From assembly GCA_018004935.1 (NCBI GenBank), contig JAGNBF010000004.1, forward strand, positions 48,804-96,870: a stretch of DNA of 48,067 nucleotides. The letters run 5' to 3'. The notes beneath the pieces were generated by a model. The model worked only from the letters and a program-made list of their open reading frames with translations, did no database searches and had not been told where the DNA came from. Shown here in pieces: positions 7,337 to 17,500 of the stretch. The position numbers and the translations under genes were made by a program. The DNA is from Chloroflexota bacterium. Lineage in GTDB: Bacteria; Chloroflexota; Anaerolineae; Promineifilales; Promineifilaceae. The stretch's first letter is position 1; every line of letters starts with the position of its first letter.

Positions 7337-7418
7337 GTGAGACGGTCGCAACCAACGGCCCGAGACAAGCTGAGGCCACGTTTTCCCCAAAATATCACGA
7401 AGATACCCTTGTCCCTAA
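7337..7418. repeat. Family F element
   Basis: GGTGAGACGGTCGCAACCAA continuing to CACGAAGATACC is a diverged copy of elements at 8374-8466 and 29491-29575. The core GAGGCCACGTTTTCCCC is shared by all three. From 7419 to 7697 I see only short inverted repeats (CCCGAATTG...CAATTCGGG near 7602-7656) and no gene. Confidence 0.65.
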
Positions 7419-7697
7419 AAAAGGGTCCACACCTGGGGTTGGGAGTAGGATATTAGTCCTACTTGCCTCTTGCCAGCCTTAAAACTTACCAACTGGTACT
7501 AATTGAACATTGCAATATCATGATAATTCGTCAGGATAGTAACTGGCTTTATCGTTTATCACCGATTTTAATCGGAACCCGCCAGAGCAAAAGAGGTTTT
7601 TGCCCCGAATTGTAGGAATTAGCACAAATGGGATAATTATAATTCGCGTCAATTCGGGTTATTCGGAGCTGATTTTCTGCCCATCTATACAAAAAAT

Positions 7698-7781
7698 GGC
7701 ATGGTTCAGAGCGACTTACAAATTTGTCGGACGAGTGGGCAAATCATCCGACAAATCTGTAAAGCTAACCTGAACCATGCC
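7698..7781. repeat. Family E element
   Basis: The terminal inverted repeats GGCATGGTTCA and TGAACCATGCC bound 84 bp. The interior pairs CAAATTTGTCGGA with TCCGACAAATCTG. It is a shorter relative of the copies at 30358 and 41773. Confidence 0.8.
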
Positions 7782-7858
7782 GAAAAATCCGATTTCTGAC
7801 GTACATAGTTAGGCATGGCCTGTATCACTAACCATAAAATTCTTGGAGAAAGAAGATC

Positions 7859-8200
7859 ATGTCAAAGTATCTAATTTCATTCCCCAGTGCGGCAATGAAT
7901 GTACCCGACAGTGAGTGGGAGGCGGTAGGTCAAGACGCTCGCGCCGTGATACGCGAAACAAAGGAAGCGGGCGTCTACGTTTTCGCCGGTGGTATTGATG
8001 AAACAGTACCGCCCATTCTAGTTTCGGCCAATGGCTCAGTTGCCGAGGGAGGCTACCCGTGGGCGCCTGCGCTCAATGGTGGATTCACTGTACTTGAACT
8101 GCCTTCAAGTAAGGAGGCCATCGCATGGGCCGCACGTATGGCGAAAGCGTGTCGCTGTGATCAGGAGCTTCGAGTATTCGGATTTGATCCAGAGTCGTGA
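7859..8200 (+). CDS. YCII-related domain protein
   Basis: This 113-residue soluble protein has the ferredoxin-like YCII (DGPF) fold. It starts SKYLISFPSAAM, has a central GVYVFAGGIDE and ends with a GGFTVLELPSSKEAIAWAAR helix and DQELRVFGF strand. Proteins of this family often accompany ECF sigma factors or act as small dimeric enzymes or sensors, and their function is mostly unknown. GGAGA lies about 9 bases upstream of the ATG. It stands alone between repeat elements and is followed by a long perfect palindrome that may end its transcript. No sigma factor gene is adjacent. Confidence 0.8.
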   Translation: MSKYLISFPSAAMNVPDSEWEAVGQDARAVIRETKEAGVYVFAGGIDETVPPILVSANGSVAEGGYPWAPALNGGFTVLELPSSKEAIAWAARMAKACRCDQELRVFGFDPES

Positions 8201-8243
8201 GGCCGTAACCGTTCAGTCCAGAGGCTATATTGTGTCATTTTGG

Positions 8244-8304
8244 GTAAGCGTTCAGTTATCCCGCCCGGGGGTCAAACCGCCGGGCGGGATAACTGAACGC
8301 TTAC
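8244..8304. repeat. Family D palindrome, perfect 24-bp arms
   Basis: The left arm (8244-8267, starting GTAAGCGTTCAGTTATCCCG) and right arm (8281-8304) are exact reverse complements around a 13-base loop. The right half recurs at 21234-21280 and 23562-23605. A stem this long would probably block transcript readthrough from the YCII gene, though there is no U-tract. Confidence 0.85.
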
Positions 8305-8373
8305 GTGAGGTCGGAGGGCTACAGTACATTCTGCTACCTAACATTCAAAATACGTATCTTCTCCATAAAGCGC

Positions 8374-8466
8374 GGTGACATTGGTTGAGCCTGGCGAAAC
8401 CAACGGCCTTCGGCAAGTTCAGGCCACGTTTCCCCCGGAACATTGAGAAGATACCCCAATGCCTAA
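8374..8466. repeat. Family F element upstream of the giant gene
   Basis: GGTGACATTGGTTGAGCCTG to ATTGAGAAGATACCCCAATG matches 29491-29575 closely. It lies within the 5' spacer of the giant gene. The next segment, 8501-8527 (CCAAATTTCTTTTTCCGACA core), is shared with 3901-3926. Confidence 0.75.
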
Positions 8467-8552
8467 CAAAGCAATGCAGGAGTAAAAGCTGTAAATATCC
8501 ATGTCCAAATTTCTTTTTCCGACAGTCTGTTAGACTCATTGAGGTAAATTGC

Positions 8553-11500
8553 ATGAAAAAGTGGCGTTACTACGGGCTTGCTCTGTTCATTTTCGTTATT
8601 TTTCTAAACATCCTTCTCGGCTTGCCGCAAACCAGCCGTGCCGCCCCTCTCTCCCCCCAAGAAGCGGTTGAACAGGCGTGGTCTTTGGCTCGTGCCAGCG
8701 GCCGCTACAGCTACCGCTCCCTCATTGATCAAACCGTCTACCCGGCCCCCTCGGTAGCCAATGCCGGGCGTCCCCCGCGCCAGGATCGGTTGGCGATTGA
8801 GGGCAATGTGGACGCGGCCGCGGCCACCCTCAACCTCACCCTATGGGACGATGGCAGTTTTGATCCCCAACGCGGCCTCACCGTCAAAGTCGAAGACGGG
8901 CAAACCTATGGCCGTCGCGGCCAGGGCGAATGGCAAGAGATGGACAACGTGGCCGATGCCTTTGCGCCGGGGGGTGATCCCCTCGGTTTTCTGGCGGGGG
9001 CCACCAACATCCAGAGCACCGGCACGGAAAGCCGCGATTTCGAGGGGTTGAGCCTTACCTATAGCCATTACACCTTTGAGATGGATGGTCCGGCGTTTGC
9101 CCGCTATATGCTGGCCGAGATGGAAGCGTATTACGAAAAATATGGGGCACGCCCCGCCGGGATGGAACTGGCTCCACCAGACACGTATCAACGGATGACC
9201 GGGCAGGGGGAACTGTGGGTCAATGAGGCGGGTTTACCGGCGCAGTTAATCATCCGGGTGGAATTGCCAGATCAGCCCAAAGAAGGGGAACGGGTCGCGG
9301 CCGCGATCACCAACAACTATTTCGACTTCGATCTGGCCCAACTGGGGCAGGCCACCGTTCCCTTCTGGACGGACCCGGCCACCTGGGCCAGCTATCGCCT
9401 CTCCCAATGGCAACCGGCTGTCCAGGCCGCTTTACCCGCTCTGCAACTTCTCCCCCTGGCCTTTCTCCTCGTTTATCTGAGTCTGCGCTACTGGCGCACC
9501 CGGCCATTTTATAATGCCGTGATTGGCTTCGTCATTCTTTCTATGCTGTTCTCACCGCTCCTGCAAGGGCATCAGGGGCAAAGTTTTCTGGCCCGGCTGA
9601 GGGCGGATCAAGCGGCGCAAAAAGCGCGGCAAGCCGAAGCTGAGGAACGGCAGGCCCTCGCGGATGCGGGCAAGGTAACGAATTGGAACCCCCATGTAGA
9701 CCCGTTCGCGGCCGCGAAATCCACTGAAGATAGTAAGCAGTTAGCAGTGAGCAGTGAACAGTTACCCGCGAACGGCCTGCCACTCGCAAACTCGCCACTC
9801 GCAAACTCGCCACTCGCAAACTCGCTTCTTGCCACCACCGACAGCGACGCCGACGACCTGAGCGACGAGGACGAAGATTATTGGGGAACCTGCGCCTTCA
9901 CCGTCGGTTCGCCCGCTTACAACAGCTCCGAATATTGCGCGGGCGTGACCGATCCCACCGATAGCGACGGGGATGGCCTGGATGACGCCACCGAAGTCAA
10001 CTTCCTCAACACCTACCCCACCTCCGCCGACACCGATGGCGACAGCATCACCGATACGCTGGAAATCCAGGGGTTCACCTACGCCGGGCAAACCTGGTAT
10101 CTCGACCCCATCAACGAGGATAGCAACGAAGATGGGCTGGTGGACTCCGGCGAATGTGATTTGAGCCTGATAGATAATGGGTTAGCGGCCGCGTGCCCCG
10201 ACAGCGACGGCGATGGTGCGCCCAATGTGTTCGATGAGGACAACGACGGCGACGGTGTGCCCGACGCCGACGACCTCTCGCCCGGTTACGCCAGCCCCGA
10301 AACCTACACCAACGACAACCCGTTTCTGCTCAGCCTCAACAATTTCACCGTTGGTGCGCCGATTTTGTTGGACATCCAACTAAAACCAACCACCAACGAT
10401 CACCTGAACTATTACTACCACGTCCTCGATTGGCCCCAAGATGACGAAGGACAAATCCAACGCCATCTGGACACCACCTGGGCCAGTACCAGCAACAGCA
10501 CCTACCAGAGCGACGACGCCAACGCCGCCAACGGCGACATCCGCCTGGTTCCCATGTTGGAAATCATCATGCCGTACAGCAGTGGGCATTACGCCAACCT
10601 GCCCGTCAACAGCACCTACGCTGGAACCTCGCGCACCCTGGGTGTGGCGATAGATGACTGGTTGGATACAGATGTGACCGAACCGTACAGCATGTCGCTG
10701 GATGATCTCGACCTGGCGACGGGGGATTTGGTGGCTTATGTGCCGCTTTCCCTGGTGACGGATGAAAATGATAAGCCGGTCGGGTACACCACCCGCCTCA
10801 TCTACGAACCCGGTCAGGCCAGTTGGGGCAACGCCCACCAATACCGGGTCGTCTGGCTGGTGCAGATGCTCACCGATGAGTGTATCAACGCGGATGATGA
10901 CGAAACAACCTGCGCCCGGCAGGATACGGTGACGGTGATTCACAGTTACGATGAAAGCTGGACGCTGACCGGTCTTAATGCCAGCGAGGAGCATGGCCTG
11001 GATGTGGCTTTGCTGTACGAAAACCCGGCCACCGACGACGACCTGGGGTTTGACGCGCAGTTGTGGGGCGCGAGTTGGAATTTGGGCAATACGTTTTTAC
11101 GCGGCCGCGATTGTGACACCCTCAGCAACGGTTCCTGCGTTGGTAACGGCCAACGGGATGTCACCATTGCCAACCTGTCCAGCAACCTCACCGCCTGGGA
11201 CCTCGACTACACCGAGGTAGACACCTTCAGCTACGAGCACCAGGGGTTCACCGCCTACATCATGATGACCGAAACGGTCAACATCCTGGATACCATCTTC
11301 ACCCCTTATGCCAGCGCCACCGTGCCCACCATTTTGGTGGCTCAAGAACATTCCAGCCGCGCCCTTAACCTTGATTCCTTCACTGGCGACATCAGCAATG
11401 GGCTGGTGATGGATTTATCCTCTGGTAGCGTCCCCCTTCAGTTGCAGGCGTCGCTCAGTTGGGCGTCTTACGATTATGTGGATGGGGCCTGGCAAAATTA

Positions 11501-14500
11501 CGAGGCCGAGCAATACCTGGAGTACCTCAACGAAGCGTTGGCGACCGACAGTTATTTCCAGGCGACGGATAGCAGTCAAGCGGCCGCGGACGAAGCCGAA
11601 GGTAAACTGATCTGGGCGCAAAGTTACTACGCCTCTCTCTATGCCGGTGCTCAAGCGGTTATTGCCGTAGATGGCACAATCGCCTGGGAACCCTCGGTCG
11701 CCATCCCTGAAGTGGACCTCGACCCCTTGATCCCTGTCAATAGCGGTTGGGGAGCCGCTACCATCGCCACCGAATTCGCCCTTGTCTACGCCGCCAAGAA
11801 AATTTCGGTAGAAGCCACCGAAACCGGGATTTGGGCCTATTTCAAAAATAGCATCCAATCTACGGCCGATGACGGTTATCAGTTCACCCGGTTTAACCAG
11901 GGCGGGCTGAGTGCGAACAAGATCGCCATCCTGACGATTCTTCTGGCCGTTATCGCCATTGCTTACATCGTAGCCGGTCTGATCACCGGGAACGAAACGT
12001 ATGTCCAGCTTGGCGTCAAAATCTTAAGCCTTGTCACCATCATTGTCTCCACCTTCTACATCATCAATGCCATTCTGGCTATCATCAAAGCGGTGCAAGG
12101 GGTTGTCGGGGCCGTTTCGATTGTCATCAAAGCCCTATCCGCCGGACGTTGGTTCCAGGGTGTGGGGGTAATCGGTTTCATCATCGGCACGATTGTCACC
12201 TGGGGCGTGGTGGGAATCATGATCCTGACCAAAGGGTTGACCGGGATTGCGCTGGGTTACACCCTGGCGCTGGCCATCGCTTCCACCATCGTCCTCTTCA
12301 TCTATTTGATTCTGGACCTCATTGGCCTGGGGATAATCGTCTTGATCCTCGTCTTGTTTGACGCCCTGTTTGCCCTGTTTGGGGCCAAAGGGCCAACCCA
12401 ACTCCTCACCGAAGCCATCGCCGATACCCTGTATGGGGTCTATTACCTCATCAAAAACCTGGACGATTCCGACCGGTTGAACCTTGACCTGACCAGCATG
12501 GCGTTTGCCAACGATGATTTGGGGTTCACCATAGGCAACAGCTTCATCTTCAGCCTCGCCGTCACCAACACCTTGCGCTACGACAACGATTACTCCTTCT
12601 CCGACCTGGAAGACAGGACGGTGTTCCGTTATTTCGCTCAGGATGACGAGGATGATCAGCACAGTGGTCTGGTGCAGGGGGAGATGGTAGGCGAATGGGT
12701 GGCTGTAGATGGGGACGAAGCCCGCGCCTCGGATGTCATCAGCATTACCATTCCCTTGAGCCGACTGGGCACGGGCATTGATCAATCGCTGGACGGCGAA
12801 TTTTATGTGACCGAGGCGTATATCGCCCCGTACCAGGGCTGTTGGGAATTTGCCGGGATTCCCACCGATTGCACCTGGTATAAGTTCAGCGGCTCTTCCC
12901 ATATCAATATGGGGCAGGAGATGGTCTACGATGTGTTACCGGGTAGTTTGCGGGATTTTGTGCAGATGGATTGGGATAACCAACTGCCGGATCAGGTAGA
13001 TATTGACAACGATGGCCTGACGACATTGGCGGGAACCGATCCGGACAGCGATGAATTTGACAGCGATGGGGATGGGTTGTCGGACTATTACGAAATCCTC
13101 TATGGCCTGGATGCCGAAGAGGGAGATGGCGACCGGGACGGGCTGAATGATGCCCAGGAACTGGTATACGGAACCAACCCGTTCGCCGCCGATAGTGATA
13201 GTGATGGGCTGAATGATTACCTGGAAACCAAAACGGGCTGGCTGGTGGTGTATGAAAACAACGGCCAAAGCTGGCTCACCCGGGCCTGGTCTGATCCGAA
13301 CAGTGCCGACGCCGACGAAGACACGCTGAATGATCTGGAAGAGTTCCTCTTTGGTTTCCATCCGCAGGTAGCCTCTGATCCTTCGTCCGTCAGCAATCTG
13401 GTGCAGTTTAATAACCTGGAGGTGGGGGAAGAGACGAACCTGTTGTTGTTGACCCAATTTGAAGAATCATTGGGGGTGGAGACATTTTTTGATGGGTCGG
13501 GGGCCGGGAATACGGCGACCTGTGACACGGTGGCAAGTGCCTGCCCGACGCTGGAGCAGACGGGGCGGTATGGGTACGCGGCCGCGTTCTCTACCAACGA
13601 CTACCTCGACACCGGCTCTGGCATTACCCCCCTGGCTACCGGCGACTTCAGCATCGGGGCCTGGGTCAAAACCACCAGCACAAATGCCCAGGCCATCGTC
13701 AGCAAAAACGACAGCGACACCACCTGGGAAATTTACGAAAAGAGCTTCTACCTGAATAATCTTGGCCGCCCCACCTTCGTGGGTTTTGGCAACGGTTACA
13801 TTCAGAGTACCCAGGCCGTCAACGATGGGCAGTGGCATCATGTGATGGTGGTCTGGGATTACAGCGGCAGTGGCACGGCGGGCACGGGCCGGATGTATGT
13901 GGATGGGGTGAATGTGACCGCCGGAAGTACCAACTACATCGCCAACCGGGCCGACGCGGCCGCGCACACCGTAAAAATTGGCCGCCCCAACTTTGGTGAG
14001 GCCCCCAACTATTTCAATGGCTCCCTGGATGAAATTGTTGTACTGGACAAAGCATTGGCTGCCGATGAAGTGCTGGACATGGTGTATGGCCGTTACAACA
14101 TCAACGACCTCATCGTCCCCCCCGGCACTGAGCTAACCTATCAGGCTACCGTCACCAATACGTCCAGCACCACCGCCGCCGGTTTCCTCTCCGCTGCTAC
14201 CACCTATGTCGAACCCGACCTCGCCTGGCCCACCGTGGCCCTGGGCTTCGAGCCGGAACAGCGCATTGCCTACTTCACCAACGCCCTGGGCGAAGAAAAC
14301 AACATCTGGTGTGTGGATGATGGAACCTGCCCCACCGCCGGGATTGACGGCGCCATCAGCAACGGCATCGCCTTTGATGGCCTGGACGATTATGTGACCC
14401 TGCCGGGGGTAGATGTCCGCAACCAACAGCACTTTAGCCTGAATTTCTGGCTCTACGTGGAAAGCCTGCCCGCCAGCGGTCAGCAAGCCATGATTCTGGA

Positions 14501-17500
14501 CACGGACAGCACCGCCACCGGGGCAATGGATGTTTACCTCAACAGCACCGGCAACCTCGTTTTTGAGGTGATCGGCGATACGACCTTTATCAGTAATTAC
14601 TCTTTTAGTGGCAACCTGAACCAATGGGTGCATGTTTCCCACAATGAAGGCAACATCTTCATCAACGCCGGGCTGAACACATCGGGGAGTTACCCTTCGG
14701 TGGTGCTGGGGCCGGGGCGTCTGGGCAACAACATGGCCGGAACCCAGCCGTTTGATGGGCGCATTGATGAACTGGTTTATTATGACTCTGCCCTGGATGA
14801 TGGCAGTAACGGCGGCACCAGTTTTAATGCCATAGCCGATGTTCGCAATGGCAGTTACTACACCGACGAAACGCCCCGCTTCCTCTTCGCGTTGGATGAG
14901 TTGATTGATTATGATGGCACGGTTTTCTACGATAGCCAGAGTAATTCTAACCATGCCACCTGTAGCCCACCTACCTGCCCCACCTTAACGGGAAGCACCG
15001 GGGGACACAGCGGCCGCGCCGTAACTTTCGATGGTGTGGATGATTATCTGACCCAACCGGGCAGTTCCGGCAGTGAAAACACCACCCTGTCCTTCTGGGT
15101 CAACCTGAACCCGGCTTTCAGCGGCACGAACACCATTTTCGACAGCACTACCAACGGCCATCTCGACTTCTCCATCAACAGCAGTGGCCGGTTCGCGGCC
15201 GCGCGCTCCCTCGGCACCCACACCAGCACCGGGGCCGTCCCCACCGGCCAATGGGTCCAGATCAGCATCACCTACCGGGAATATTGGCAAAGCGGCAACT
15301 GCTACTACGACTCCGACCTGTACTTTAACGGCGTGTTCGACAGCCGCCGCAACTATTACATCAGTAGCAGTTGTGGCAATCACAACTTCACCATCGGGCC
15401 GGGCCGCATCGGCAACAGCACGGATGGCCTGAATGCGTTTGAGGGCAGTCTGGATGATATGAGCCTTCTGGTAGCGAATCACACCTTCGATCCCCCCTCA
15501 ACCAACTTTGGGTATCAAAACCTGGCTAATGATTACCGCGCGGCCGCGTGTGATGATGTCTTCATCTGCCCGGCTAAGGTAAGCGGCCGCTTCGATCAAG
15601 GGGTCAGCTTCGACGGGGTAGAAAACTACCTCGACCTCGGCACGGTGCTGGATCCCAGTACCACCAACCTGACCGCCGCTATCTGGTTCAATGTCACCAG
15701 TACCAGCAACAGCCCGGTCATCTTGCAACAGCTTGATGGCACAGGAACCGGCCGAAGCTGGCTCCAGTTAGACAGCACCGGGGTCATCGGCACATTCCTG
15801 GGCGGCTCCCTTCTGCTCGGTACCACGAATGTCACCCCCAACGCCTGGCATCATGCCGCCGTCACTTATGATGGCACGACCTTACGCCTTTACCTGGACG
15901 GCAATCTGGAAGCGGCCCAGGCCAGAACGATGGAAACCAGCGATGGGGAGATGACCCTGGGACGGCACAAAACCCTGACCAACCGCTACTTTAGCGGCTA
16001 CCTGGATGAACTGGTGATTCTGCCCGCGGCCGCAGATGAAGCCGGTATCCAGATGTTGCTGAACAGCACCTGGCCCGCCATTGATATTCCCGCCTTGTTT
16101 GAGACCTTCGCCGCGGCCGCGTTGACCAACCTGGAAGTGAGCGGCACGGCTGAGGTCAGCCCCTACGCCACCACCAGCCAACACCAATTTGATCAGGAAG
16201 TGGAAGCGGCCCTGGTGCTCCAGGCCCAAATTGATTACCCGGTGGTAGACCCCTACGCCAGCAATTTGCGCCTCTTCATTCCCTTTGAAGAAACACCGGG
16301 CAGTACGGTTTTTGACAATCTGATCCCTTACAACACGCAGAACCGCGAGGCCACGTGTACGGGCACATCCTGCCCCACGGCGGGCCTGCGCGGGCAGGTG
16401 GATCGGGCGGTCTACTTTGACGGCCTGGATGATTATCTGGTGGTAGATACCAACGATATTTACACCAGCGGGCCAGACATCCGCTCCCTCTCTGTCTGGA
16501 TCAATGCCAAACGGGGCACGATTGTAGATGCCGTTTATGGCGGCAGTTCGCGCACTTTCCATCTGGATATGAACCTGTTGGAAACGTACCGCACCTCAAC
16601 CATGCAAACCGCGTTGGAGTTACCCCGTGCTGAATGGTTCCATCTGGTCATTACCATAGACAGCAGTAACATCACCCGGATTTATATCAACGGTGTGGAA
16701 GAAGCCACGGGAACAAATCAATGGTTGGACGACATCGCCACCCTGTACATCGGCGGCAATCGCCAGGGGCAGGATTTCCTGGAAGGGTACCTGGATGATC
16801 TGCGCTTTTACGATACGACCTTGAGCGCGGCCGCAGTTCTGGCCCTCTACACTGAATCCGCCCCGGTCATCCGCTTCGAGTTCGATGAAGACAGTGATGC
16901 CACCACCTTCGTGGATAACTCCGTGAATGGGTATGTGGGCCAACCCACTACCCAAACCTGCGCCGAACTGACGCTGAACAGCCTGACCATCAACAGCCTG
17001 GCGACCAACCCCAGCGAGGTTTTTGTGAGTCTGGACGGGGAGCGGGTGTTGGATGAGCTAAACCGCACCAGCGGCGAATCGTTGGGGCCGGACATCAGCA
17101 CCATTTTGTGCGGGCAACAGACATTGGCGGTGGGGGTGGTGGCGAACAGCGCGGCCGCGACGCTTGGCTCCGTGGCTCTCAATGTCACCACACCCGGCAC
17201 ATCCAACCAGACCTTCACCAGTGGCGGCAACTCCATCACCCTGAACTGGACGGTGGACAGCACCCCCATCTACCAACCCAACCCTGCGCCGGGAACCAGC
17301 GGCCGCATCGCCAATGGCGCGTTATTCGACGGCACAGGTTATGTCACCGTCACCGATACCACCGTCCCTTTCAGCCTGGTCGCCGACTTCACCATTGCCG
17401 CCTGGATCAACACCACCGCCGTCAACACCGGCATCCTGGTCAAATCCGACGGGGACAACAGTTGGGAACGAGGCGAAAAGGCGTTTTACCTGGATAGTAC

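Noticed and set aside
8385..8552. An earlier in-frame ATG for the giant protein
   Set aside because: The extra 56 codons translate the family F repeat. The ATG at 8553 has a Shine-Dalgarno and opens a normal signal peptide.
12135..12902. Long antisense frame (255 codons), with others at 14133-14954 and 19002-19760, opposite the giant gene
   Set aside because: Their compositions are the reverse reading of LamG, TSP3 and membrane segments, and none has a recognisable domain or ribosome-binding site.
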